Source: Brevibacillus choshinensis (lineage in GTDB: Bacteria; Bacillota; Bacilli; Brevibacillales; Brevibacillaceae). From it: DNA of 64,000 bases. The position numbers and the translations under genes were made by a program. A model generated the notes under the pieces. The model worked only from the letters and a program-made list of their open reading frames with translations, searched no databases and was not told the origin of the DNA. Location of the stretch: the NCBI RefSeq assembly GCF_016811915.1, contig NZ_CP069127.1:3013001-3077000 (forward strand), written 5' to 3'. Positions 28,184 to 36,738 of this stretch are shown here, piece by piece. Position 1 is the first letter of the stretch; every line of letters starts with the position of its first letter.

Positions 28184-29581
28184 ATGGGTATTGAACTTGC
28201 TTGGCTGCACGGCGTCTATGTCTTGTTCGTTCTCGGCATTATTTTATTGATGGTCCTGCGACGTGACACCAGCCTCATCAGCATCGTCGGGATCGCCATC
28301 CTCGGATTGGTCGCGACAGGTTCCATTACAGCGGCTGTCGGTGGGATTTTTGGCAGCTTCATTTATGCCATCACCGAACTATTGCCCACCATCCTGGTCA
28401 TCTGTATCATCGTGGCCATGAGTCACGTCCTGACAGATACAGGTGTCAATGAGACGATGATTCGGCCGATGACTCACTTGATCCGCACCCCTGCGCTTGC
28501 CTACTGGGTGATTGGTCTGGTCATGATGGTGATCTCCTGGTTTTTCTGGCCATCTCCTGGCGTCGCCTTGATCGGTGCCGTCATGCTGCCAGTCGCTCTG
28601 CGGGCCGGACTGCCGGCCATCGGCGTTGCCATCGCGATGAACTTGTTTGGACACGGGATTGCATTGTCAGGGGACTTCGTCATCCAGGGTGCTCCTACCT
28701 TGACCGCAAAAGCGGCTGGCATCCCCGTCCAGGATGTGATTTCAGCAAGTATCCCTCTCGTGATCGTCATGGGGGTAGTCACCACGCTCGTCGCGTTCTG
28801 GTATTTGCGCAAGGACATGAAAATCGGGTATATACCAGCACCTACGGACGATGCAGCTGTCCCTGACTCCGTGTTTCATTCCGCTAAAGTCCCGCTTCCA
28901 CCAGGCGTGCGCAGCACACTGGCTGCCGTTGTCCCCATTCTCTTTTTGCTAGACGTGGTCGCCATGTTCGTTTTTGAATTGCGCGGGGGAGATGCGACGG
29001 CGCTCGTGGGCGGAACGGCCTTGCTGATCCTCATTATCGCTACCATGCTCGCTCACAAGGAAACTGGCCTTGAGCAAGTCACGACCCATCTGATTCAAGG
29101 CTTCCAATTCGGCTTCAAGGTGTTCGGTCCCGTCATTCCTATTGCCGCTTTCTTTTATATGGGGGACAGCGGGTTTGTCAAAGTGTTTGGGGAAGTCCTC
29201 CCCAGTGGTTCCCATGGGATCGTCAATGATTTGGGCGTTGCATTAGCTAACACGATTCCCATCAGTAAAGAGGTCGCTGCCCTTACCTTGACGGCAGTGG
29301 GTGTCATCACCGGATTGGACGGCTCTGGGTTCTCGGGCATCACGCTGGCTGGGTCTCTGGCGCAGTTATTTGCGACAGCACTGGGCTCAGGTATCGCTAC
29401 TTTGACCGCACTCGGACAGATCGCAGCCATCTGGGTAGGCGGAGGAACGATCATACCTTGGGCTTTGATTCCAGCAGCTGCAATCTGCGGAGTCGACCCT
29501 TTCGAGCTCGCACGGAGAAACTTGTACCCGGTTGCTATCGGCCTCATCGTAACAACGATTGTCGCCATGTTCCTCTTGTGA
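28184..29581 (+). CDS. multi-spanning permease of the ion-transporter type
   Basis: The 465-residue protein is almost entirely hydrophobic, with about 11-12 membrane segments. Conserved-looking loops include FFWPSPGVALIGAVMLP, GHGIALSGDFVIQGAPTLTA and GLDGSGFSGITLAGSLAQL, the Gly/Ser-rich re-entrant style of GntP, Na+/H+ antiporter and dicarboxylate carriers of the IT superfamily. The substrate is not determined. The ATG at 28184 follows AGGAGGGTTCGCT; the open frame upstream to 27929 has no start site and overlaps ravA on the other strand. It is monocistronic with its own terminator. Confidence 0.75.
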   Translation: MGIELAWLHGVYVLFVLGIILLMVLRRDTSLISIVGIAILGLVATGSITAAVGGIFGSFIYAITELLPTILVICIIVAMSHVLTDTGVNETMIRPMTHLIRTPALAYWVIGLVMMVISWFFWPSPGVALIGAVMLPVALRAGLPAIGVAIAMNLFGHGIALSGDFVIQGAPTLTAKAAGIPVQDVISASIPLVIVMGVVTTLVAFWYLRKDMKIGYIPAPTDDAAVPDSVFHSAKVPLPPGVRSTLAAVVPILFLLDVVAMFVFELRGGDATALVGGTALLILIIATMLAHKETGLEQVTTHLIQGFQFGFKVFGPVIPIAAFFYMGDSGFVKVFGEVLPSGSHGIVNDLGVALANTIPISKEVAALTLTAVGVITGLDGSGFSGITLAGSLAQLFATALGSGIATLTALGQIAAIWVGGGTIIPWALIPAAAICGVDPFELARRNLYPVAIGLIVTTIVAMFLL

Positions 29582-29600
29582 GAAAGCTGAATAGATAGAG

Positions 29601-29630
29601 AGGCGATCGGTCACAAGACGGTCGCCTTTT
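29601..29630 (+). terminator. terminator of the permease gene
   Basis: AGGCGATC pairs with GGTCGCCT (8 bp with one G-T), followed by TTT, 20 bases after the stop. Confidence 0.65.
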
Positions 29631-29756
29631 ATATCGATGAGGTTGGACAAGCGCTGGCTCGACATAAGCTTGCGCTAAACCAGTTTTCCAGATTCTGTTT
29701 TTGATGGAAGCTCATACACTTGTACTAGCATCCCATTTGGAAAGGAACAGGCCGGT

Positions 29757-30791
29757 ATGAAGTTGTGGGGAAAAAGTATCCAGGTCGCTGCCACTTACAT
29801 CGGAACAGTGGTTGGTGCCGGTTTCGCCAGCGGTCAGGAAATTCTCGCCTTTTTTACATCGTATGGCCATGCGGGCACCATCGGGATCTTGGCTGCCACA
29901 GCCTTGTTCGTATGGCTCGGCTACAAAATGATGCTGCTCGCACACCAAATGCGTACCCCCTCCTACGAATCGTTTAATCAACAGCTGTTCGGCCCGCTCA
30001 TCGGGCGTACGATGAATGTGCTCGTCTTCCTGACCTTGTTTGGCGTAACCACTGTCATGCTGGCTGGCGCCGGATCGGTATTGGAGGAGCAGTTTCACAT
30101 TCCATATCTCGCTGGCACCATTGCCACGCTTTTCCTCGCCCTGCTGATATTGCGACAAGGGCTCGAGCGATTGCTCGTGGTCAATGCCATCGTGGTGCCA
30201 TCCATGCTCTTGTTTGCGATCCTCATCCTACTCGAAGGAAATGCGGATTCTCCCCTTCCCCTGACTGCACCGAGCAATTATGTTTTTCTTTGGAAAACGG
30301 TCCTCTACGTCTCCTTTAATCTGGCGATGGCTCAATCTGTCCTCATCCCGATCGGCTATGTGATCCGCGAGCCGGTCATCCTGTTTCGAGCTGCCGTCAT
30401 CGGGGGAGTCGTCCTCGGCTTCATGCTGCTGGTCGTCCATACGTCGATGCTGGCAAATTGGGACGATGTGCGCTTCATGGATATCCCGATCCTGTTTGTC
30501 ACAGATCGCTGGAACGAATGGCTGCAGCTGTTTTTCGTGTTTGTCCTTTATTCCGAGATCTTCACGACGCTCATTTCCAACGTGTTTGGCATTGGCCAGC
30601 AGCTTCGCGAGATCTTTGATGTTCCCGAGACCCGTCTTTATCTGCTCTTGTTCCTGGCGGCCTTTTCCCTCTGCCTGATCGGTTATTCCCAGCTTTTGAT
30701 GTTCCTCTACCCCCTATTTGGCTACCTCGGCCTCACGACGCTTTGCCGGATCGCCTTTCCTCGGCATCACCTCGGCAGGCAGCGGTTCTAA
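29757..30791 (+). CDS. YkvI-like membrane protein (LeuT-fold transporter family)
   Basis: The 344-residue protein has about 10 membrane helices. Its N terminus, SIQVAATYIGTVVGAGFASGQEILAFF, matches the YkvI family of Bacillales; the unwound first helix GTVVGAGFASGQE resembles the substrate-binding helix of LeuT-fold transporters. AAAGGAA lies 8 bases before the ATG. The substrate is unknown. It stands alone between terminators. Confidence 0.82.
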   Translation: MKLWGKSIQVAATYIGTVVGAGFASGQEILAFFTSYGHAGTIGILAATALFVWLGYKMMLLAHQMRTPSYESFNQQLFGPLIGRTMNVLVFLTLFGVTTVMLAGAGSVLEEQFHIPYLAGTIATLFLALLILRQGLERLLVVNAIVVPSMLLFAILILLEGNADSPLPLTAPSNYVFLWKTVLYVSFNLAMAQSVLIPIGYVIREPVILFRAAVIGGVVLGFMLLVVHTSMLANWDDVRFMDIPILFVTDRWNEWLQLFFVFVLYSEIFTTLISNVFGIGQQLREIFDVPETRLYLLLFLAAFSLCLIGYSQLLMFLYPLFGYLGLTTLCRIAFPRHHLGRQRF

Positions 30792-30813
30792 CGTTGGTCA
30801 TTTTTCCAAAAGG

Positions 30814-30850
30814 AAAGCCAAACCTGCTGCATGAGCAGGTTTGGCTTTTT
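30814..30850. terminator. strong bidirectional terminator
   Basis: A 15-bp perfect stem (AAAGCCAAACCTGCT / AGCAGGTTTGGCTTT) with a 5-base loop lies between the YkvI-like gene and the convergent isochorismatase gene. T-runs are present in both directions. Confidence 0.92.
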
Positions 30851-30870
30851 CGATCTCTGATTTTTCGAGG

Positions 30871-31425
30871 TCACTCGTCTGCCAGCCACTCTAAGATTTT
30901 GCTCGTCTCCGTCACCTGAGCGAATTCCTCATGCAAGCTCACCAGCGCCAGATGATGAATGTCTTCCGCTCGATGCCGCTTGCCGTCAAAACTGATCCGT
31001 TCGAACGTTGCGGTCGCATCTGAAACCAGGTAAGGGTCAAAGCCAAGATTCTTGGCCATTCGCGTTGTTGTCGATACACAATGGTCTGTCGTAAGTCCTG
31101 CGATGACGAGGGTTTCGATTCCTGCTTCTCTCAAGTGTCCTTCCAGGTTTGTGCCGATAAAGGCGCTGTTCACCTGTTTGACCATGACCGGTTCGTTTGG
31201 CAGAGGGGCGACGATCGATTTGATATCCCGTCCAGGATGATGAGGTAACGAAGGGTTGCTGATGTGTTGAATATGGATGACCGGTCGATTCGTCTCTCGC
31301 CAGACGTGCAATAATTCGGCCATTCTCTCCTCAGCGTTTGGATTGTTCCGCTGACCCAGTGCGGGATCATCAAAGTGATTTTGGACATCAATGAGGATCA
31401 ATGCTGCATTTTTCGCGATTTTCAT
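30871..31425 (-). CDS. isochorismatase-family cysteine hydrolase
   Basis: The 184-residue hydrolase carries the full catalytic triad of the family: D13 (LILIDVQNHF), K83 (MVKQVNSAF) and C116 (TTDHCVSTT), with the cis-peptide before it. Such enzymes hydrolyse amides or vinyl ethers (nicotinamidase, ureidoacrylate or isochorismate type); the substrate cannot be deduced. The start ATG at 31425 overlaps the stop of the DJ-1/PfpI gene by 4 bases (ATGA), so the two are translationally coupled. A LysR gene is divergent on the other side of the pair. Confidence 0.88.
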   Translation of the reverse strand: MKIAKNAALILIDVQNHFDDPALGQRNNPNAEERMAELLHVWRETNRPVIHIQHISNPSLPHHPGRDIKSIVAPLPNEPVMVKQVNSAFIGTNLEGHLREAGIETLVIAGLTTDHCVSTTTRMAKNLGFDPYLVSDATATFERISFDGKRHRAEDIHHLALVSLHEEFAQVTETSKILEWLADE

Positions 31426-32042
31426 ACAAGTCCCTCCACGCCTTTTTGAATGGCAGGTTGGAAACCCATCAGCCTTTTAACCTGATCTGTGTTCTCTTTG
31501 GTAGTCAGTGCCTCTAGCAGCGTAAACGCCACATCAAATGCGGTAGCAGGATTGTAAGACGTGATAATATTGCGGTCGATCACAATAGGTTGGTCCGGCA
31601 ACACGTTGGCTCCCATTCCTGCGAGCTGAATTTGTCTCTTGCGTTCATTCAGGTGGTACGTGGTCGCATTTCTACCCGTCAGAGCACCGCATTTGCCAAT
31701 GGGTAATGCGCCGACGCAAATGGATGCGATGATTTTCCCCTGCCTGTCAAACTCACGAATGAACTGCAAAACGTCTGGTCGAAAGGCATCCTCGTAAAAT
31801 CCAGCTGTTTCAAATCCTCCCGGTAAGGCTAGCGCATCGAATTCTTCCACCGTCACTTCTGACAGGATCTTTTCCGGAATGACCGTAAAATTCCACGTGC
31901 ACGTGAGTTCTCTCCGCGTGCCGACAGTCACCAATTCGGTCGTGCCATCGCCCTCATCTTTGTTCCAGCCGATCACATCTGTAAACACGCTTGCTTCCAC
32001 TGCTTCAAATCCATTCGGTAAGAGCAAACATACTTTTTTCAT
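31422..32042 (-). CDS. DJ-1/PfpI-family protein
   Basis: The 206-residue protein has the class I glutamine-amidotransferase-like fold of DJ-1/PfpI: MKKVCLLLPNGFEAVEAS with the conserved Glu, LALPGGFETAG, and the nucleophile elbow IASICVGALPIGK. Family members act as glyoxalases, chaperones or isonitrile hydratases. GGAGGTG lies 6 bases before the ATG at 32042. It is the first gene of a two-gene unit with an isochorismatase-type hydrolase and is divergent from a LysR regulator, which is likely its controller. Confidence 0.87.
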   Translation of the reverse strand: MKKVCLLLPNGFEAVEASVFTDVIGWNKDEGDGTTELVTVGTRRELTCTWNFTVIPEKILSEVTVEEFDALALPGGFETAGFYEDAFRPDVLQFIREFDRQGKIIASICVGALPIGKCGALTGRNATTYHLNERKRQIQLAGMGANVLPDQPIVIDRNIITSYNPATAFDVAFTLLEALTTKENTDQVKRLMGFQPAIQKGVEGLV

Positions 32043-32165
32043 CACAAGCACCTCCATGAGAGGATCTTATGCTAGAATGAATCATTAGTAAAATTGAAAG
32101 ATCCAAACGAAATGTTTAGGATTCCTGATGACACAGAAAGATAAGATCGATCGAGGTGATACGGT

Positions 32166-33029
32166 ATCGAGATCCGTCAGTTACAATCTTTTAAAACCGT
32201 TGTCGACATGAATAGCTTCACGAAGGCCGCACAGGCTCTTCAGTATTCGCAGGCAACGATTACCTCTCACATTCAGCAGCTCGAAGATGAGGTCGGCATG
32301 CCCTTGTTTGACCGATTGGGCAAGAAAATTCAATTGACTTCCGTCGGGCATGAGATGTATCCGTATGTGGTTGAGCTTTTGACCTCTTACTCGAAGATCA
32401 AGCATCTGTCTTCCGATGACCAGACACTCAAGGGTGAGCTGCGGATTGGGGCTTCGGAGACGATCACCGTTTACCGGCTTGCCTCTGTACTCTCCCAATT
32501 CAAACGAATGTATCCGGAAGTTACGGTTTCCCTCATCAACGACAATTGCCTTCCTCTACGTGAAAGACTACACGCTGGAGAGTTAGATATTGCCATTACT
32601 TTGGAGCCAAAAGTGCATGATCCGCAATTATCGGTGGAGATCTGTTCGGATGAGCCACTGGTTTTTGTGGAGGGCTTCACTCATTCTGCGAAAACCCTGA
32701 AGGAAGCAAACGGTGAGTGCATCATTTTCAGCGAGAAAAATTGTTCGTTACGCCGCTTTTTTGAATCGCTGTTGATCGAACAAGGAATCAGTACGAGTAA
32801 TCATCTGGAGTTTACCAGTATGGAGGCCATGAAGCAGTGCGTGGCAAATGGTTTGGGGATTAGTCTCATGCCCTACATCAGTGTGAAGGCACTCTTGCAG
32901 GAGCAAAAAATGAAGGTCATCGAGTTTCCAGACAAAGATCTCAGGTTCTATGCGCAAATCTCCTACCACAAAAACAAATGGTTATCGAAAGCGCACAAGA
33001 AGTTTATTGAAATGGTCTTGGCGCACTAA
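32166..33029 (+). CDS. LysR-family regulator with an apparent ATC start
   Basis: The protein has a LysR winged helix-turn-helix (NSFTKAAQALQYSQATITSHI; LEDEVGMPLFDRLGKKIQLT) and a periplasmic-binding-type effector domain (about 90-287). The family's N terminus is expected to read M-E-I-R-Q-L-Q-S-F-K. The frame here gives IEIRQLQSFKTVVD with ATC exactly 7 bases after GAGGTG, and a TGA two codons further up. So either ATC (32166) is the start or the ATG was lost; the first ATG (32208) would remove the first helix. With ATC the protein has 287 residues. It is divergent from the DJ-1/isochorismatase pair. Confidence 0.75.
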   Translation: MEIRQLQSFKTVVDMNSFTKAAQALQYSQATITSHIQQLEDEVGMPLFDRLGKKIQLTSVGHEMYPYVVELLTSYSKIKHLSSDDQTLKGELRIGASETITVYRLASVLSQFKRMYPEVTVSLINDNCLPLRERLHAGELDIAITLEPKVHDPQLSVEICSDEPLVFVEGFTHSAKTLKEANGECIIFSEKNCSLRRFFESLLIEQGISTSNHLEFTSMEAMKQCVANGLGISLMPYISVKALLQEQKMKVIEFPDKDLRFYAQISYHKNKWLSKAHKKFIEMVLAH

Positions 33030-33047
33030 CCCTCCAATCAAACCAAA

Positions 33048-33067
33048 AGACACCTATTTGGGTGTCT
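33048..33067. terminator. short bidirectional terminator
   Basis: AGACACC / GGTGTCT (7 bp, 6-base loop) between the convergent LysR and MFS genes. T-rich bases follow on the plus strand and TTTGG on the minus strand. Confidence 0.55.
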
Positions 33068-33069
33068 CT

Positions 33070-34293
33070 TCACTTGATTTTAGTAGAATTAGTCAGGAGC
33101 GGGCTTTTAGTAGCGATCGTTTGTTCTAACTTTCGATTGAACAGTAACATCAAGGCATTCGCAAAAAGAATACTCATGGTGATATAGAAAACATAACGGA
33201 TGTCATACACCGCGGACACCGTGCTTCCCAGTAGAGGGCCGATGAGGCTACCGAGAAATTGGGCAGACGAATTGAAGCCGAAAGCCCGGGCCTGAGCCTC
33301 CCGTGGAGCCAGCTTTTTCACAAGAACATTGAGAGACGGCAGCATGCCGCCGACAAACAGTCCTAGCAGGAAGCGCGCGATCAAGAGTACGGTGATATCA
33401 TGGGTTACAGCCTGCGGGATAAAGGTTAAGCCCGACATCACCAGCGAAAAAATGAGAATTTTCCGCTGACCGATGCGATCCCCGTAACGCCCAAGCAAGG
33501 GAGACCCAATCAGATTGGCGACACCGGTGATGGAGACAACCAGCCCCGCAATAAATTCAAGATGGACGCCATGATAAAGCGATTTCGTATAGATGGATAG
33601 AATCGGCTGAATGGACATCATCCCAATTTGGGTGACCGTGGTCGCGACAAATATGGGAATCAACGGTGTCAGCGTTCGCCAATCGCCCGATCCAACTGAA
33701 TATTCTTTCTTTTCCGTTTGTACAGGAGTTCCTTTATCCACGAAGATCATCACAACGACACTCGCCATGAGGAGAATCATCCCCGTCAAGACGAATACAT
33801 CGCGAAATCCGAATGCTTCCGCTAGAATGCCTCCGATCAGAGGGCCGATCAATCTTCCTGCCATTTGGCCTGTCTGTAATGTACCCAAGGCGTTTCCGGC
33901 ATGTTCGTCTGGTGTGACCGACGCCTGCAACGAGATGGACATTGAGATAAAACCGGAAAAAACGCCGTTGATCAGCCGCAAAACAAGAAGTTGCCAGGGC
34001 GCGCTGACAAATCCCATGAGGATGGTCATAATCGCCATCCCAATTCCAGCTCTCAGAAGCATCACTTTGCGTCCGTATTTGTCTGCCATCGCTCCCCAGA
34101 TTGGCTGGAATATCACAGCCGTCAGCGATTGCGCTGCAAAGATCCACCCAGACCATAGATTTACATCTTTCGGATGATGAACACCAAGTTCTTCGATATA
34201 CAAGGGCAGGAAGGGGATGATCAGACTGACCCCCGCCACCGCGATAAAATTAGCTGTCCATAAAATCCATAAGGTTCGTTTCCATTTGATCAT
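33070..34293 (-). CDS. MFS multidrug-type exporter (12 TMS)
   Basis: The 407-residue protein has 12 predicted membrane helices. It carries the MFS loop 2-3 motif GAMADKYGRKVMLLRAG, the motif C region of drug antiporters (RLIGPLIGGILAEAFGFRDVF) and a repeat of the loop motif (GRYGDRIGQRK) in the second half. It is probably a drug or metabolite efflux pump driven by protons. The ATG at 34293 overlaps the stop of the upstream isochorismatase-like gene (ATGA), so translation is coupled. The pair is divergent from a TetR gene with operators in the promoter. Confidence 0.87.
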   Translation of the reverse strand: MIKWKRTLWILWTANFIAVAGVSLIIPFLPLYIEELGVHHPKDVNLWSGWIFAAQSLTAVIFQPIWGAMADKYGRKVMLLRAGIGMAIMTILMGFVSAPWQLLVLRLINGVFSGFISMSISLQASVTPDEHAGNALGTLQTGQMAGRLIGPLIGGILAEAFGFRDVFVLTGMILLMASVVVMIFVDKGTPVQTEKKEYSVGSGDWRTLTPLIPIFVATTVTQIGMMSIQPILSIYTKSLYHGVHLEFIAGLVVSITGVANLIGSPLLGRYGDRIGQRKILIFSLVMSGLTFIPQAVTHDITVLLIARFLLGLFVGGMLPSLNVLVKKLAPREAQARAFGFNSSAQFLGSLIGPLLGSTVSAVYDIRYVFYITMSILFANALMLLFNRKLEQTIATKSPLLTNSTKIK

Positions 34294-34871
34294 GGCTGAT
34301 GCCGGTTCAAACTTTCGATCCAGGCGCCAGCCGTCATCACGTCGGCCTGACGGGGAAACACTTTCTCCATGAGCACGCGATGAACCTCGGGATCGGCATC
34401 GAGACATGCATCCGAAAGCACCTTGAGCGCGAAGTCCTTATCCGCCGCTTCCCGCAGCGTCGACAAGACGACGCCACTCGTGGCGATGCCGGTGAGTACC
34501 AGAGTGTCGATCCCGCTAGCGCGGAGAATGACTTCCAAGTCACTGCCGGCGAAGGCGCTCACGCGGCGCTTCGTCACGATCAACTCACCCGGCTGCGGCT
34601 GCACTATGCTGTGAATTTGCGTCGCCTCGTCCGATTCCGTCATGCCTCCAAACTTGGCAACCGCCGAAAAAGCCTTGTTGTTCGGGCTAACTTCTTGATA
34701 GCCTTCACGAAAGGCGACGCGGACATATAGCACCGGGATGTCGTGGCTGCGCGCTGCTTCGATCGCCTGCTTCAATGGAAGCAGCACCTCTTGCTTGTCA
34801 GTGAACCGCGATACGATCCCGTTCTGCAGGTCCATTACCAGGAGAGCCGTGTTTCGAGACTCACTTCTCAT
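34290..34871 (-). CDS. isochorismatase-fold protein lacking the catalytic cysteine
   Basis: The 193-residue protein has the isochorismatase fold: D14 (LLVMDLQNG) and K101 (VTKRRVSAF). At the place of the nucleophile it reads GIATSGVVLST, so the usual Cys is replaced by a small hydrophobic residue. It may use another chemistry or act only in binding. Its stop overlaps the start of an MFS exporter gene. A TetR gene is divergent, and the promoter here carries a palindrome between -35 and -10. The start at 34871 is the ATG that begins the conserved domain; the much longer open frame upstream runs through the TetR gene on the other strand. Confidence 0.83.
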   Translation of the reverse strand: MRSESRNTALLVMDLQNGIVSRFTDKQEVLLPLKQAIEAARSHDIPVLYVRVAFREGYQEVSPNNKAFSAVAKFGGMTESDEATQIHSIVQPQPGELIVTKRRVSAFAGSDLEVILRASGIDTLVLTGIATSGVVLSTLREAADKDFALKVLSDACLDADPEVHRVLMEKVFPRQADVMTAGAWIESLNRHQP

Positions 34872-34909
34872 GGGTTTGAACACTCCTCTATCGTATGTTA
34901 GGATGAAAC

Positions 34910-34921
34910 GGAGACCTCTCC
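34910..34921. promoter_or_regulatory. operator half-copy 1 (probable TetR site)
   Basis: GGAGACCTCTCC: arms GGAGA and TCTCC around two bases. It repeats the core of the site at 34932-34947; the centres are 24 bases apart. Confidence 0.6.
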
Positions 34922-34925
34922 TCTT

Positions 34926-34954
34926 ATTTAAGCGGAGAACTCTCCGCATGTCAA
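34926..34954 (-). promoter_or_regulatory. promoter of the isochorismatase-like/MFS pair
   Basis: On the minus strand TTGACA (34949-34954) and TTAAAT (34926-34931) are 17 bases apart. The spacer is almost exactly the palindrome at 34932-34947. Confidence 0.7.
34932..34947. promoter_or_regulatory. operator copy 2 (probable TetR site)
   Basis: GCGGAGA-AC-TCTCCGC is a perfect 7-bp inverted repeat with a 2-base centre, filling the spacer between the -35 and -10. This is the classical place for a TetR-type repressor. Confidence 0.75.
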
Positions 34955-34991
34955 TACGGAGTACCCATGGATGGAAAGGAAGCTGGAAAAC

Positions 34992-35612
34992 ATGAGCGAG
35001 AACGAGTCCCCACCCTTTCGAGCGGAGCGCCGAGATGCAGCAGAAAATCGACAACGAATCCTGAACGCAGCTATCCGGTTGTTCGAGCAGTATGGCGTCG
35101 AGCAGGTCAGCATGAATCAGATTGCCGCAGAAGCGCAACTCGGTTCGGGTACGCTCTATCGCCGCTATCGCAATAAGAGCGAGCTGTGTCTGGATCTGAT
35201 CAAGGATCATGTCGATCTCCTGTTTGAGGACATGGAGGCTTATTTAGAACAGAACCTGGCTGATTCCCCAGATCTGCGGTTGCGAGGCGTGCTGCGTTTA
35301 TTCCTAGCTTTTCGGGAAAAAAAGTTGCAGCTTCTGACGGGAGTCGAGGAGTCCGCATCGTTGAATCGACCGAAGCCCCGCACGCACGGCCCAATTTACC
35401 ACGAATTGCACAAGCTGCTTGTTGGACTGTACGAGGAGATGGCCGCAAGCGGAGTCGAGCGAACACCCCCGGACAGTGTCTTCCGAGCCGATATGCTGCT
35501 AACCGCCCTGAGTAGCGACTCCTATATCTTCCAACGTGACGTCCGCGGTTATTCGCCCGAAGCGATGCTGGAGCAACTCTACAGGACTTTCGTGATAGCG
35601 AAGGAGAAATGA
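34992..35612 (+). CDS. TetR-family repressor
   Basis: The 206-residue protein has a TetR helix-turn-helix: AENRQRILNAAIRLFEQYG, VSMNQIAAEAQLGSGTLYRRYRNKSELCL. The rest is a helical ligand-binding domain. ATG at 34992 has AAAGGA 11 bases upstream; an in-frame ATG at 34971 is an alternative with GGAG 9 bases upstream. It is divergent from the isochorismatase-like/MFS pair and should repress it through the palindromes at 34910 and 34932. The inducer is likely a substrate of the exporter. Confidence 0.88.
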   Translation: MSENESPPFRAERRDAAENRQRILNAAIRLFEQYGVEQVSMNQIAAEAQLGSGTLYRRYRNKSELCLDLIKDHVDLLFEDMEAYLEQNLADSPDLRLRGVLRLFLAFREKKLQLLTGVEESASLNRPKPRTHGPIYHELHKLLVGLYEEMAASGVERTPPDSVFRADMLLTALSSDSYIFQRDVRGYSPEAMLEQLYRTFVIAKEK

Positions 35613-35674
35613 TCGATTGTAAGGACAGGTAATTAACGCCTTCCAAACACTCCTGTTCAGTGAAAATAAAATAG

Positions 35675-35713
35675 AAGACCGGGACACCTTATGCTTCAAG
35701 GAGTTCCAGTCTT
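35675..35713 (+). terminator. imperfect terminator after the TetR gene
   Basis: A 14-position stem with two mismatches and one G-T (AAGACCGGGACACC against GGAGTTCCAGTCTT), an 11-base loop and a T-rich tail. Confidence 0.5.
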
Positions 35714-35889
35714 TTCTATCACTAGATATTTGAAAATATTAGCAGACCTAACTTGACTGACTCACTTCGCCCAAAAATCCGACTAGTTTTTCCAATCTCC
35801 TCTGAACAAATCGAAAAGTTTATTTCATGCAGAACTGGTATAATATAGAATGCAATGGAAAGAACGTCAACCAAAAAGGAGAGAAGAAA

Positions 35890-36318
35890 ATGCCTGTTAA
35901 TCCTTATCTGGTCTTTGATGGAAACTGTCGGGAAGTTGTAGAATATTACGCGGACGTCTTTGGGACGGAAATACCAGGAATCATGTCCTTTGGCGATGCG
36001 CCTCCGAATCCGGATTATCCGCTCCCCGAGGAAGCAAAGCAACTGGTTATGCATACGAACATCACCGTCTGCGGAACCAACATCATGTTCTCCGATTCTT
36101 TCCCAGGCACCCCCTTTCAAGCAGGCAACAACTTCAGCCTCGCAATCGTCCATGACAACACAGATGAAATGAAAGCTTACTTCGAAAAATTAAAAGCAGG
36201 CGGTACAGTACGAATGGAACTGCAAGAGACCTTCTGGAGCAAATTGTACGGCAGCGTGGTCGATAAGTATGGCATCGAGTGGCAATTTAATTACGCGAGC
36301 TGTGAACTCGATCAATAA
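35890..36318 (+). CDS. PhnB-like VOC-family protein
   Basis: The 142-residue protein belongs to the glyoxalase/dioxygenase (VOC) fold, PhnB-like group: PYLVFDGNCREVVEYYADVF at the start, then MHTNITVCGTNIMFSDS, and LYGSVVDKYGIEWQFN at the end. The fold is a pair of beta-alpha-beta-beta-beta modules. Function in the family is mostly unknown. AAGGAG lies about 8 bases before the ATG at 35890. It is monocistronic, with a terminator 12 bases after the stop. Confidence 0.85.
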   Translation: MPVNPYLVFDGNCREVVEYYADVFGTEIPGIMSFGDAPPNPDYPLPEEAKQLVMHTNITVCGTNIMFSDSFPGTPFQAGNNFSLAIVHDNTDEMKAYFEKLKAGGTVRMELQETFWSKLYGSVVDKYGIEWQFNYASCELDQ

Positions 36319-36329
36319 GTTATTGCGAG

Positions 36330-36355
36330 AGCACCTTCCTTGCGAAGGTGCTTTT
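36330..36355 (+). terminator. terminator of the VOC gene
   Basis: AGCACCTTC / GAAGGTGCT: 9-bp perfect stem, 5-base loop, then TTT. Confidence 0.8.
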
Positions 36356-36738
36356 GGTTTACACACAAGCAAATAATGCACTCCTCAAAAAATTCTTTCC
36401 GATAAGCGCGCCAACTTCATTGTTTCATCCATAAACTATTTCAGAAAGTGATCAGTAAGCCTTTCTCGCCAAATAGCGCATAATAGAGCTGGAAATCTAT
36501 CGACGGATCGGAAACTTCCCCTTCCGTTCTTCTGTAATGTGGTTTTTAGTATTACTAACCCCACGCTAAACTGCCAGATAGCGTAACAAAGCTGCCGGTC
36601 ATCATCGCGTCTGCCGTCGTTTTTTAAACTATCGATCCCCTTTAGCCTTAACGCATTACTTATTGCCGGCCAATAACCTATGTTTCGTATGACTGGCTCA
36701 GCATAGTGCTGTGAAGGCGCGCTACCTTAACAACGCTC
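36356..36738. other. 383 bases without a recognised gene
   Basis: No frame with a start signal and protein-like composition is seen on either strand. No tRNA, repeat or clear hairpin is visible. It lies between a VOC gene and the end of the NTF2-like gene and looks like decayed intergenic sequence. Confidence 0.4.

Noticed and set aside
34872-35210. Possible N-terminal extension of the isochorismatase-like protein
   Set aside because: The upstream frame crosses the promoter, the operators and the TetR gene on the other strand; the real start is the ATG at 34871.
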